DNA of 64,000 nt from CAJQLB01 sp041392065 (lineage in GTDB: Bacteria > Bacteroidota > Bacteroidia > Flavobacteriales > Flavobacteriaceae), in assembly GCA_041392065.1 (NCBI GenBank), contig JAWKMU010000001.1, positions 248,001 through 312,000 on the forward strand. The letters run 5' to 3'. Positions 26,828 through 34,992 of the stretch are shown in pieces; positions within the stretch are counted from its first letter, which is position 1, and each line of letters starts with the position of its first letter. The notes under the pieces were generated by a model that worked only from the letters and a program-made list of their open reading frames with translations, ran no database searches and was not told the origin of the DNA. The translations under genes were made by a program, and so were the position numbers.

Positions 26828-28486
26828 ATGAAAAATAAAAATGTTTTAACGCCTTGGCAGCGACTTTTCGGACTGCTAAGATTAGAAAAACGTGCTGTAA
26901 TGCAAGTATTCTACTATGCTATTTTTGCAGGATTGGTATCCTTGTCTTTACCATTAGGAATTCAAGCAATCATTAACCTGATTCAAGGAGCACAAATCAC
27001 AACCTCATGGATAGTATTAGTCATATTGGTGACACTTGGAGTAGCCTTTACAGGAGTTTTACAATTAATGCAAATGCGTATTATTGAGACCATACAACAG
27101 CGAGTATTTACTAGGGCTTCCTTTGAGTTTACATATCGTTTTCCAAAAATTCAAATGAAGGAATTGCGCAACTATTACCCACCTGAATTGGCAAATCGTT
27201 TTTTTGATACGCTTACCGTACAAAAAGGATTGGCAAAAGTGTTGGTAGATGTACCAGCTGCAGTTCTTCAAATAGTTTTTGCTTTAATTCTGTTATCATT
27301 TTACCACCCATTTTTTATAGTATTTGGTGTCCTATTACTTTTATTAGTCTATGTTGTGTTTACGTTTACCGCAAGAAAAGGCATGCGGACTAGCCTTGAA
27401 GAATCTAAAAACAAATATAAAGTAGCTCACTGGATCCAAGAAGTAGCAAGAACTATTGTAAGTTTTAAGCTCTCAGGTAAAACAAGTTTGGCACTTGACA
27501 AGAACGATCAATTAGTTACAAATTATTTACTCGCAAGAGAAAGTCACTTTAAAATTTTGGTTGTTCAATTTATTCAAATGATTGGTTTTAAAGTTATTGT
27601 CACTGCTGGATTGTTAATTGTTGGAGGTATTTTGGTGCTTAATCAAGAAATGAATATAGGTCAGTTTGTTGCAGCCGAAATTATCATTTTATTGGTTATT
27701 AATTCCGTTGAAAAACTAATATTAGGCTTAGAATCCTTTTATGATATACTGACTTCATTAGAAAAAATTGGAGAAGTTGTAGATAAAGAATTAGAGCTTC
27801 AAACTGGAGATACACCAATTTTTAAAGACAACTTTTTAATTGAGTTAAAGGATGTGACTTATGGTGTTACAAATAGGAACAAGAATATTTTAGAAAATAT
27901 TAATTTAAAAATTCCATCGCAGACCAGCTTACTTATAAGAGGTGAAAGCGGTTCCGGAAAATCAAGCTTATTAAGGCTTATAGCAGGCGTTTTAAAGCCA
28001 ACAAAAGGTAATGTTTTCTTAGACGATTTTTCTTTGCAAAATTTACATCTTAACAAATATAGATCTCATATTGGTTTATCCTTGTCTGAAGAAACTCCTT
28101 TCGAAGGAACATTGAGAGAAAATATCACTTTTGGAGACAAAAGTATAACTGATGAAGAAGTATTTTGGGCTATTGAAAAAGTTGGACTCAATGAGTTTAT
28201 AAAGCTTTCATCTAAAGGGCTAAATACAATAATAAAACCCGAAGGAAAACAATTGTCTTATACAAAATCTAAAAAGATAATATTGGCAAGAGCCATTGTT
28301 ACTAAACCTAAAATATTGATTCTTGAAGACCCATTGGATCAATTTGAAACAGATGAAGCTAATAGAATAATAGAATTTTTAACAGACGAAAAAATGCCTT
28401 GGACACTTATTGTTGCAAGCATGAACGAAAGATGGCAAAATAAGTGCACCAATGCAATAACATTAAAAGAAGGAAAAACAGTTTAA
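26828..28486 (+). CDS. ABC transporter with degenerate ATPase domain
   Basis: 552 residues: about 5-6 membrane segments in the first 300 residues (FYYAIFAGLVSLSLPLGIQA and others) fused to one ATP-binding domain, as in type I secretion exporters such as HlyB, but without a C39 peptidase. Walker A is intact (GESGSGKSS, 372-380). The other motifs deviate: the Q-loop Gln is Ser (S420), the signature reads LSYTK (476-480) instead of LSGGQ, the Walker B end reads ED (E500-D501) where DE is usual, and the H-loop His is Ser (S531). The frame is open throughout, so this is not a frameshift. It sits between TetR and an HlyD-like adaptor. Hydrolysis may be weak or use a different mechanism. Confidence 0.85.
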   Translation: MKNKNVLTPWQRLFGLLRLEKRAVMQVFYYAIFAGLVSLSLPLGIQAIINLIQGAQITTSWIVLVILVTLGVAFTGVLQLMQMRIIETIQQRVFTRASFEFTYRFPKIQMKELRNYYPPELANRFFDTLTVQKGLAKVLVDVPAAVLQIVFALILLSFYHPFFIVFGVLLLLLVYVVFTFTARKGMRTSLEESKNKYKVAHWIQEVARTIVSFKLSGKTSLALDKNDQLVTNYLLARESHFKILVVQFIQMIGFKVIVTAGLLIVGGILVLNQEMNIGQFVAAEIIILLVINSVEKLILGLESFYDILTSLEKIGEVVDKELELQTGDTPIFKDNFLIELKDVTYGVTNRNKNILENINLKIPSQTSLLIRGESGSGKSSLLRLIAGVLKPTKGNVFLDDFSLQNLHLNKYRSHIGLSLSEETPFEGTLRENITFGDKSITDEEVFWAIEKVGLNEFIKLSSKGLNTIIKPEGKQLSYTKSKKIILARAIVTKPKILILEDPLDQFETDEANRIIEFLTDEKMPWTLIVASMNERWQNKCTNAITLKEGKTV

Positions 28487-28497
28487 ACTTATTTATT

Positions 28498-29844
28498 ATG
28501 TTAAACATATCTCACAATTCGGTAAATAAGTATTTTAATATGTCAGATTATAAATCAGGACAAAAAACTTTAGAAAAGACTTATTTTAAATATTTCAATC
28601 GTTTTTTAATTGGATTTGCTATTTTCTGCATCATTATACTATTTTTTCCTTGGACTCAAAATATAACAGGAAGAGGTCAAATAACCACCTTAAAGCCTGA
28701 TCAAAGGCCTCAAACCATTCAATCTCAAATTCCAGGAAGAATTGAAAAATGGTATGTGCAAGAGGGTGATTTTGTAAAAAAGGGTGACACTATACTTGAA
28801 ATTTCAGAGATTAAAAGTGATTACTTCGATCCTAATTTAGTTGAAAGAACAGGACAGCAGTTAAAAGCAAAAACATCTTCTGTTAATTCTTACTCAGAAA
28901 AAGTAAAGGCATTAAACAGGCAAATTGCAGCACTTATTACAGAGCGAAGTTTAAAATTAGAGCAAGCTCAAAATAAATTACTCCAGTCAAAACTTAAAGT
29001 GAAGAGTGATAGTATTGATCTTGAAGCTGCAAAAACAAATATTGAAATAGCTAAAAGACAGTATGAGCGAACTTTAACACTTCAAAGTGAAGGACTTAAA
29101 GCTGTGACAGATGTTGAAGAAAAACGACTAAAATATCAGGAAACACAAGCAAAACTGATTTCTCAAGAAAATAAACTTTTGGCAAGTATTAACGAAGTTA
29201 TTAATGCAGAAGTAGAAATATCTAGTACTGACGCATCCTATAATGATAAAATTTCTAAAGCTCAGAGCGATAAGTTTACAGCAGAGTCTAGTCAGTTTGA
29301 TACTGAAGCTCAGGTTAGTAAACTAGAGAATGCTTATTCCAATTATGAAATGCGTAATAAGCTAAAGCATATCACAGCACCACAAAACGGATTTATTAAT
29401 AAAGCTTTAAAAGGAGGAATAGGAGAAACCTTTAAAGAAGGAGAGCGATTAGTTGGTATTATGCCAGCTCAATACGATTTAGCAGTTGAAACCTATGTTG
29501 AACCCATAGATTTGCCTTTGTTACACATTGGTGAAAAAGTAAGAATACAGTTTGATGGTTGGCCAGCAATCGTGTTTAGTGGTTGGCCAAATGTGTCGTA
29601 CGGAACTTATGGAGGAGTTGTTGTTGCCATAGAAAATTTTATTAGTGAAAATGGTAAGTATCGAGTTTTATTGGCACCAGATAAAGAAGATAATGATTGG
29701 CCTGAAGCTGTAAGAGTTGGTTCTGGTGCAAAAACTATGGCCTTGTTAGAAGATGTACCAATCTGGTTCGAACTTTGGAGACAGTTAAACGGATTTCCAC
29801 CAAATTATTATCAACCAGACAACACTCAATCTTCAAAAAAATAA
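28498..29844 (+). CDS. HlyD-family periplasmic adaptor
   Basis: Membrane fusion protein of 448 residues linking the ABC pump to the outer-membrane channel. One N-terminal transmembrane segment (FLIGFAIFCIIILFFPW), then the biotinyl-lipoyl half-motif (GRIEKWYVQEGDFVKKGDTI), a long coiled coil (about residues 100-280) and the second half with HITAPQNGFINKALKGGIGE. Start chosen at ATG 28498 because an upstream in-frame ATG overlaps the ABC gene by 43 bases; a second candidate is ATG 28540 (MSDYKSG). It is 12 bases from the ABC stop, clearly the same operon. Confidence 0.9.
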   Translation: MLNISHNSVNKYFNMSDYKSGQKTLEKTYFKYFNRFLIGFAIFCIIILFFPWTQNITGRGQITTLKPDQRPQTIQSQIPGRIEKWYVQEGDFVKKGDTILEISEIKSDYFDPNLVERTGQQLKAKTSSVNSYSEKVKALNRQIAALITERSLKLEQAQNKLLQSKLKVKSDSIDLEAAKTNIEIAKRQYERTLTLQSEGLKAVTDVEEKRLKYQETQAKLISQENKLLASINEVINAEVEISSTDASYNDKISKAQSDKFTAESSQFDTEAQVSKLENAYSNYEMRNKLKHITAPQNGFINKALKGGIGETFKEGERLVGIMPAQYDLAVETYVEPIDLPLLHIGEKVRIQFDGWPAIVFSGWPNVSYGTYGGVVVAIENFISENGKYRVLLAPDKEDNDWPEAVRVGSGAKTMALLEDVPIWFELWRQLNGFPPNYYQPDNTQSSKK

Positions 29845-29847
29845 GCG

Positions 29848-31245
29848 ATGAGAACATTTATTCTTATAATTTGTTATTGTTTTAGCTCTGCATTATTTGC
29901 ACAAGAAGATACATCTGTGTTGCGTTTTGATGAGTTTTTGGGTTATGTTAAAACCTATCATCCAATTGTAAAGCAAGCTTCTTTAGTCATTGATGAAAGT
30001 CAGGCGAATTTAATGAAGGCTAGAGGTGCATTCGACCCAAAATTGGAAGTAGATTACGATAGAAAAACATTTAAAGGCACTGAGTATTTTGATAAGTTAA
30101 ACGCCACATTTAAAATCCCAACGTGGTATGGTATAGAGTTAAAAGCTAATTTTGAAGAAAATCAAGGTATTTATCTCAATCCAGAAAGCAACTTACCTCA
30201 AGATGGATTGTACAGTGCAGGAATTTCTTTTTCGGTAGCTCAAGGTTTACTTATTAATAAGCGAATGGCTTCAGTAAAGCAAGCCAAACTATTTAGAGAA
30301 CAAGCAAAAGCTGATAGAGATATTTTGGTTAACAGCATTTTATATGAAGCTTCATTGGTTTATTTTAATTGGTTAAAAGTTTATAACGAAACACAAGTTT
30401 ACAATGACTTTTTAAGCAATGCCAAGATGCGATTTGATGGTATAAAGCGAAGTGTTGAAACTGGTGAAAAGGCAGCAATAGACTCTATTGAAGCAAGAAT
30501 TACATTAAACGACAGACAACTCAATTTAGAAAAAGCCAATGTAAAACTAATGAAAGCCTCTTTAGAACTGTCTAATTATTTATGGTTAGAAAATAACATT
30601 CCTGTTGAATTGCAGCCTAATGTTATTCCAGACATACAAAGTGAAGCCATTATAAATAGTACTTTACAGGTTTCTGAGTTTTCATTATTGGACTTTAACA
30701 TTGAAGAGCATCCAAAATTGCAATCATTAAATTTTAAGTACGAAAGTTTAAATATTGATAGACGCTTAAAAGCAAACATGTTGCTCCCAAAAGTTGACTT
30801 GCAATATAATTTTTTAACGCAAACTCCTGAGTTTGCAAATTCTTTCAACACTGTTAATTATAAATCAGGTGTTAATATTAGTTTTCCTCTTTTCTTAAGA
30901 AAAGAACGAGGAGATTTAAAACTAGCGAAGTTAAAAATGAACGACTTAGAGTTTGAAATTACAAGTTCAAAAGTTCAGATTCAAAATAAAATTAATGCAA
31001 TTAAACAGGAGTTAGATTCTTATGTTCGTCAAAATAATTTAACAAGAATTATGGTTGAAGATTATGAAACTTTAGTAAAAGCCGAAGAAAGAAAGTTTAA
31101 TTTAGGAGAAAGTTCGTTATTCTTAGTTAACACTAGAGAAAGTAAACTTATTGATGCCAAATTAAAGGCCATTGAACTTGAAAATCAATATTTCTCAACC
31201 AAGGCGTTGTTGTTTAATAGTTTGATTTCAGACACCAATTTGTAA
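29848..31245 (+). CDS. TolC family outer-membrane efflux protein
   Basis: 465 residues with a signal peptide (MRTFILIICYCFSSALFA) and the repeated long helices of TolC-like channels (for example residues 190-250 and 380-450, with heptad-like spacing). It completes the three-part exporter: ABC, HlyD and TolC. It follows the adaptor by 3 bases. Trimeric outer-membrane tunnel in known members. What it exports (drug, peptide or protein) is not evident; no substrate gene with a GG leader or RTX repeats lies in this cluster. Confidence 0.88.
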   Translation: MRTFILIICYCFSSALFAQEDTSVLRFDEFLGYVKTYHPIVKQASLVIDESQANLMKARGAFDPKLEVDYDRKTFKGTEYFDKLNATFKIPTWYGIELKANFEENQGIYLNPESNLPQDGLYSAGISFSVAQGLLINKRMASVKQAKLFREQAKADRDILVNSILYEASLVYFNWLKVYNETQVYNDFLSNAKMRFDGIKRSVETGEKAAIDSIEARITLNDRQLNLEKANVKLMKASLELSNYLWLENNIPVELQPNVIPDIQSEAIINSTLQVSEFSLLDFNIEEHPKLQSLNFKYESLNIDRRLKANMLLPKVDLQYNFLTQTPEFANSFNTVNYKSGVNISFPLFLRKERGDLKLAKLKMNDLEFEITSSKVQIQNKINAIKQELDSYVRQNNLTRIMVEDYETLVKAEERKFNLGESSLFLVNTRESKLIDAKLKAIELENQYFSTKALLFNSLISDTNL

Positions 31246-31295
31246 AATGGTTAGCATATAATTTCACTATATTTACATGCTTATAAATTGAGTCT

Positions 31296-32651
31296 ATGAA
31301 CGTACATTTTATTGCTATTGGTGGTGCTGCCATGCACAATTTGGCCATAGCACTTCACAATAAAGGCTATCATATTACAGGAAGCGACGATACCATACAT
31401 GATCCTTCAAAATCTAGATTAGAAGCTAAAGGACTTTTACCAGAAACTTATGGTTGGTTTCCTGAAAAAATCACTCAAAATTTAGATGCTATCGTTTTAG
31501 GAATGCACGCTAAGGCAGATAATCCTGAACTGCTAAAAGCACAAGAATTAGGCTTAAAAATTTATAGCTATCCTGAGTTTTTATACGAACAATCTAAAGA
31601 TAAAACTCGTGTGGTTATTGGTGGAAGCCATGGTAAAACAACTATTACGTCTATGATTTTACATGTTATGCATTATCATGATCGTGATGTCGATTATATG
31701 GTTGGAGCGCAACTGGAAGGTTTTGATGTGATGGTAAAATTGACTGATGACAACGATTTTATGGTTTTGGAAGGCGATGAATACTTGAGTTCGCCAATAG
31801 ATAGACGACCAAAATTTCATTTGTATAAACCTAATATTGCATTGTTAAGTGGCATTGCTTGGGATCATATTAACGTGTTTCCAACGTATGAAAATTACGT
31901 AGAGCAGTTTAGCATTTTTGTTGATAGCATTGTAAAAGGTGGAAGCATCAATTATAACGAAGAAGATGCCGAAGTTAAACGAGTTGTTGAAGCCTCTGAA
32001 AACACCATTAGAAAACTACCTTACCATACTCCAGAGTATACTGTTGTAAACGGAGTGACTTTATTAGAAACTCCTGAAGGACCACTTCCAATCCAAGTTT
32101 TCGGTAAACATAACTTGAATAATCTTGCTGGAGCCAAATGGATTTGCCAACACATGGGAATTGACGAAGACGATTTTTACGAAGCCATTTCCACTTTTAA
32201 AGGTGCAAGTAAGCGCTTAGAAAAAATAGCTGAAAACAACAATAGCGTAGCTTTTAAAGATTTTGCACATTCACCAAGTAAAGTAGAAGCAACTACGAAT
32301 GCTGTAAAAGAACAATATCAAGATAGAGTAGTAGTGGCGTGCTTAGAACTGCACACCTACTCAAGTTTAAATGCCGAATTTTTAAAAGAGTATAAAGGTA
32401 CTTTAGATACTGCTGATGTTGCAGTTGTTTTTTATTCGCCTCATGCAGTTGAAATTAAAAAGCTAAAAGAAGTAACTCACGAGCAAATTGCTAATGCTTT
32501 TGAGCGTGACGACTTAATTATTTATACCAATCCAGACGATTTTAAACAATTTTTATTCTCACAAGATTTTAACAACAAAGCTTTGCTCTTAATGAGTTCT
32601 GGCAATTATGGTGGTTTGGATTTTGAAGATGTAAAATCTTTAATCGGATAG
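31296..32651 (+). CDS. mpl: UDP-N-acetylmuramate:L-Ala-D-Glu-meso-DAP ligase
   Basis: Murein peptide recycling ligase of 451 residues, which attaches the recovered tripeptide to UDP-MurNAc. Mur ligase layout: N-terminal HFIAIGGAAMHNLAIALHNK, ATP P-loop GGSHGKTT (about 109-116), ELHTYSSLN and the C-terminal domain. The last 37 codons are duplicated downstream at 33883-33993 as a 111-base copy with 8 mismatches. The gene is intact here, with the copy after an islet that carries two mobile mystery genes, so the islet probably inserted at this 3' end. Confidence 0.95.
   Translation: MNVHFIAIGGAAMHNLAIALHNKGYHITGSDDTIHDPSKSRLEAKGLLPETYGWFPEKITQNLDAIVLGMHAKADNPELLKAQELGLKIYSYPEFLYEQSKDKTRVVIGGSHGKTTITSMILHVMHYHDRDVDYMVGAQLEGFDVMVKLTDDNDFMVLEGDEYLSSPIDRRPKFHLYKPNIALLSGIAWDHINVFPTYENYVEQFSIFVDSIVKGGSINYNEEDAEVKRVVEASENTIRKLPYHTPEYTVVNGVTLLETPEGPLPIQVFGKHNLNNLAGAKWICQHMGIDEDDFYEAISTFKGASKRLEKIAENNNSVAFKDFAHSPSKVEATTNAVKEQYQDRVVVACLELHTYSSLNAEFLKEYKGTLDTADVAVVFYSPHAVEIKKLKEVTHEQIANAFERDDLIIYTNPDDFKQFLFSQDFNNKALLLMSSGNYGGLDFEDVKSLIG
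32541..32651 (+). repeat. mpl 3' end, left copy of direct repeat
   Basis: 111 bases ending at the mpl stop, repeated at 33883-33993. The core 32553-32629 is identical for 77 bases to 33895-33971; eight differences are elsewhere. The copies frame the islet with mobile mystery genes. Confidence 0.85.
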
Positions 32652-32717
32652 AGAAATTTGTGGTTTCTCATTCGGTTTTACCTATATATTATTTTAAGAG
32701 CCATTATATTTTTGACT

Positions 32718-33314
32718 TTAATTTTTTGCGAATTCAATTAATGGATTAATATTACCATTATCGGCTTTTTTTAATGAGTTTATATATTCTTTCCTTATTT
32801 CATCGGCTCTGACCATATTAGATTGATGCCACGTAAAAATCTCTTTATCAAATATTGATTCCATTATTATATCTGCCATCATCCTAGAATGCCTTCCATT
32901 CCCATTTGGGAAACAATGAATAGAAACTATTCGATGTTTGAATCTAATTGCAATTTCTTCAGGAGAATAAGTTTTGTTTTTAATCCAATATTTGGTGTCG
33001 TCCAGTAAGTTTCTCAGTTCTATTCCAATCTGTGTCCAGCTTATTCCAATATTTTTTTCTGATTTTCTGAATTCACCTGCCCATTTCCATACTTCACCAT
33101 ACATTCGTTTATGCAAGTTTTTTACAAACTTTTCTGACAATATTTTCTCAGTTTTCAAATTGGTTCGAATAGTCCATTCAACAGCTTTTTCAATGTTTAA
33201 TTGTTCAAATTCATCAAGTTCACTTTGAGTTGTAATCGACTTAATTTTCAGACCTTCTTTTTCAGCTTCATTCAAAGGTGTTTGACCTTCTTTATATTTT
33301 AAGTCTAATCCCAT
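32718..33314 (-). CDS. Mobile mystery protein B, Fic/Doc domain
   Basis: 198 residues. The Fic motif is HCFPNGNGRHSR (residues 133-144); H133 is the catalytic histidine for AMP or phosphate transfer. At the position that usually holds Asp/Glu (metal ligand) an Asn is present, as in some Doc-like members. The whole protein resembles the family named mobile mystery protein B, which typically overlaps an HTH protein A. Here it overlaps it by 10 bases, so the two form a toxin-antitoxin-like or regulatory pair. The target is unknown. Confidence 0.88.
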   Translation of the reverse strand: MGLDLKYKEGQTPLNEAEKEGLKIKSITTQSELDEFEQLNIEKAVEWTIRTNLKTEKILSEKFVKNLHKRMYGEVWKWAGEFRKSEKNIGISWTQIGIELRNLLDDTKYWIKNKTYSPEEIAIRFKHRIVSIHCFPNGNGRHSRMMADIIMESIFDKEIFTWHQSNMVRADEIRKEYINSLKKADNGNINPLIEFAKN

Positions 33315-33766
33315 AACGATTTTCTTACCTCTCTTTTTATTTCATTTGCTAGGTCGTTAATTGTATTATTTAACTTTTCATCTCCAATTCCCTGATCCTC
33401 TAGCTTCATATTTTGGTTGGTTCTTAAAACTATTTTTCGTGCCAATCTTTCAGCTTCTAGACTAATTAAGTTATTAATGGAGCCATCATTTGGAATAAAT
33501 CCATATACAAATTTCATTTTTAAGGCTTCACCTACATCTTTTAACTTATTAAGTGTTATTTGACCTGTAGCCTCTCTTTCTTCAATTTTTTGTATTGCTC
33601 CTTTAGACATTCCAAGTTTTCTACCTAATTGGTCTCTTGTCATGTTTAATGTTGTCCTTATGGTGTTTATCCACCCTTTAGTTGGGACAATAATCAATGC
33701 GGATTCCTGAAATTTCATCAATTTCTGATCTAATTGTTCTATTAGAAGTTGTTTTTTGTTTCTCAT
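33305..33766 (-). CDS. Mobile mystery protein A, XRE-like HTH regulator
   Basis: 153 residues with a helix-turn-helix in about 38-95 (TLNMTRDQLGRKLGMSKGAI then QKIEEREATGQITL), as in XRE/Cro-type regulators. It matches the mobile mystery protein A family, encoded ahead of and overlapping B. It likely binds its own promoter: three copies of an ATAC-TATATGTAT-like box surround the -33/-7 elements on the minus strand upstream of its ATG (33766). It may counteract the Fic partner; this is inferred from gene order. Confidence 0.87.
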   Translation of the reverse strand: MRNKKQLLIEQLDQKLMKFQESALIIVPTKGWINTIRTTLNMTRDQLGRKLGMSKGAIQKIEEREATGQITLNKLKDVGEALKMKFVYGFIPNDGSINNLISLEAERLARKIVLRTNQNMKLEDQGIGDEKLNNTINDLANEIKREVRKSLWD

Positions 33767-33781
33767 TATTTGTTATAATGC

Positions 33782-33795
33782 ATACGTATATGTAT
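33782..33795. promoter_or_regulatory. Operator-like box 1
   Basis: ATACGTATATGTAT, downstream of the predicted start of the mobile mystery transcript. One base differs from box 3. Confidence 0.55.
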
Positions 33796-33806
33796 AATTT
33801 ATTTAG

Positions 33807-33837
33807 CAAAAGTATATAAATATGTATAAAAAAACAA
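33807..33837 (-). promoter_or_regulatory. Promoter of mobile mystery A-B
   Basis: Reverse-strand TTG (33835-33837), 20-base spacer and TACTTTTG (33807-33814), a good TTG / TAnnTTTG match. Predicted start near 33802, about 36 bases before the ATG. Confidence 0.6.
33820..33827. promoter_or_regulatory. Operator-like half box 2
   Basis: ATATGTAT, half of boxes 1 and 3, placed in the promoter spacer. Confidence 0.4.
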
Positions 33838-33845
33838 CAAAAAGA

Positions 33846-33859
33846 ATACATATATGTAT
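33846..33859. promoter_or_regulatory. Operator-like box 3, perfect palindrome
   Basis: ATACATATATGTAT is its own reverse complement and lies upstream of the -33 box. With boxes 1 and 2 it forms an array over the promoter, as expected for autoregulation by the HTH protein. Confidence 0.55.
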
Positions 33860-33882
33860 ATTAAATAAATTTAAAGGATACG

Positions 33883-33993
33883 TTTAAGCAATTCTTATTC
33901 TCACAAGATTTTAACAACAAAGCTTTGCTCTTAATGAGTTCTGGCAATTATGGTGGTTTGGATTTTGAAGAGGTGAAGACTTTGATTGGATAG
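33883..33993 (+). pseudogene. Displaced mpl 3' remnant, right repeat
   Basis: 111 bases, 8 mismatches to 32541-32651, encoding the last Mpl residues in frame to a stop: it would read FKQFLFSQDFNNKALLLMSS and end EEVKTLIG where the intact gene ends EDVKSLIG. The differences are mostly silent or conservative, so the two ends come from related but distinct mpl alleles, one of them carried in by the islet. No start region is attached, so it is not expressed as a protein. Confidence 0.8.
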
Positions 33994-34021
33994 TAAAATT
34001 AAGTATTTCGCTTTCGGTCTC

Positions 34022-34143
34022 GTATAACCTTCAGTTACGGGATTAAAGTTAATAATTTTCGGTTTAGCACTGACGTTAGCAATTCCGAGTGGATTCGGAC
34101 GTAGTTGAATCCGCCGTAATTGCGGTTATACATTGTTGGCAAC
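34022..34143. repeat. Imperfect palindrome, attC-like or MITE-like
   Basis: Outer arms GTATAACC (34022-34029) and GGTTATAC (34124-34131) are perfect inverses; the next part CAGTTACGG / CCGTAATTG has one mismatch. An inner hairpin GTGGATTC / GAATCCGC (loop 10) lies inside. GTTGGCAAC (34135-34143) follows directly. About 110 bases, no coding content. Size and layout recall integron attC sites, but the core does not match the attC consensus exactly. Confidence 0.45.
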
Positions 34144-34148
34144 TGGCT

Positions 34149-34448
34149 TTATTTCCGATATTCAATTTTTTTATTTTTCATTTTCAAATACTCAAATATT
34201 CTATCAGCAGGTTCGGAATAATCTTTTTTGAACATTTTCAAAAGCGCTGCGCCTCCACCTATTAATAGTCTAGTTTTCATTTCTGGAATTGCTGGCTCAA
34301 TAATCATTTTGTCATTTTTAATAAAAATATCAGCTCCACAATATTTTGATTTTTTTACAATAAGACATTTTCCATAAATTCTTTTTCCAACAGAGAATTC
34401 ATATTCAGGAAATTCAGATTCAAGTTCCGTTTTTATGCTTTCAATCAT
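34149..34448 (-). CDS. Hypothetical protein, 99 residues
   Basis: I do not recognise this family. It opens with MIESIKTELESEFPEYEFSV, has a mid-region of Lys-rich hydrophobic strands (GKCLIVKKSKYCGADIFIKN), a short hydrophobic GGGAALLKMF and a Lys-rich tail. There is no signal peptide and no clear metal motif. It sits alone between GTTGGCAAC (34135-34143) and its exact inverse GTTGCCAAC (34472-34480), so it looks like a cassette near the mpl islet. A short ORF without homology is the alternative; codon use looks similar to neighbouring genes. Confidence 0.5.
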   Translation of the reverse strand: MIESIKTELESEFPEYEFSVGKRIYGKCLIVKKSKYCGADIFIKNDKMIIEPAIPEMKTRLLIGGGAALLKMFKKDYSEPADRIFEYLKMKNKKIEYRK

Positions 34449-34471
34449 TTTATTCGCTCTTTTTTCAGCTC

Positions 34472-34520
34472 GTTGCCAACGGTTAAGATATCATTTGGCA
34501 ACCAGTTTATGAATGATATC
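34472..34520. repeat. Two interlocked palindromes beside the small cassette
   Basis: GTTGCCAA (34472-34479) pairs with TTGGCAAC (34495-34502), and GATATCATT (34487-34495) pairs with AATGATATC (34512-34520). The two structures exclude each other partly. No gene lies between 34449 and 34599; this is its only structured part. Confidence 0.5.
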
Positions 34521-34599
34521 GTCCATACTGAAGCAGGTTCAGCACAAGAAGCGAAGTTCGACATTTTTTATGTTAAATTCAAGGAGTCACTTAGGTTAA

Positions 34600-34971
34600 T
34601 TACACATGCTGATCAACCAAAATTGGGTTACCATCAGGATCTACAATCACAAAGCTTGCTGGTCCAGTAGTGGTTTCGTCAGCTTCTGTAATCATGGTAA
34701 AGCCTTTACTTTTAAGTTCTTTTTGTAAATCTCTTACATCTGTAAACGATTTTAGTTTATTAGCATTACCATCCCAACCTGGATTAAAGGTCAAGATATT
34801 TTGGTCAAACATACCTTGAAACAGTCCAATGGTTGTTGTGCCATTTTTCATAATCATCCAGTTTTGAGAGAGGTCTCCACCAAATTCTTCAAATCCAAGT
34901 TGTTCATAAAACAGCTTAGACTTTTTGATGTCTTTTACAGTTAAGCTCACCGAAAATGCTCCTAATTTCAT
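34600..34971 (-). CDS. VOC family protein (glyoxalase/dioxygenase fold)
   Basis: 123-residue protein with the paired beta-alpha-beta modules of the vicinal oxygen chelate fold: an N-terminal GAFSVSLTVKDIKKSKLFYE followed by GFEEFGGDLSQNW, and a C-terminal PASFVIVDPDGNPILVDQHV. Family members act as lyases, dioxygenases or resistance proteins. Acidic/His metal ligands are not all obvious, so function is open. It is 21 bases before the PaiB-like stop and may be co-transcribed with it. Confidence 0.85.
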   Translation of the reverse strand: MKLGAFSVSLTVKDIKKSKLFYEQLGFEEFGGDLSQNWMIMKNGTTTIGLFQGMFDQNILTFNPGWDGNANKLKSFTDVRDLQKELKSKGFTMITEADETTTGPASFVIVDPDGNPILVDQHV

Positions 34972-34992
34972 GTTTTTTGTTCTTTATAGTTT

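Larger units (their letters stand above)
32652..33882. mobile_element. Islet with mobile mystery genes at mpl 3' end
   Basis: About 1.2 kb between two direct copies of the mpl 3' end. It holds only the Fic-like and HTH genes and their regulatory DNA; no integrase or transposase is visible. A hairpin GAGAAA/TTTCTC (32651-32656 with 32664-32669) lies at the left edge. The structure fits an insertion that regenerated the target gene end, leaving a displaced remnant on the right. Confidence 0.65.

Noticed and set aside
26828..28486. Frameshift as the cause of degenerate ABC motifs
   Set aside because: The frame is continuous, sequence around each motif keeps the expected hydrophobic pattern (LILED, LARAI), so substitutions rather than a shift explain it.
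33767..34148. Transposase or integrase gene in the islet region
   Set aside because: No ORF above about 60 codons with such motifs on either strand; the region holds operators, the mpl remnant and palindromes only.
34473..34670. 65-codon plus-strand ORF
   Set aside because: It starts at TTG inside the palindrome, overlaps the VOC gene by 71 bases in antisense and has no family resemblance; most likely spurious.
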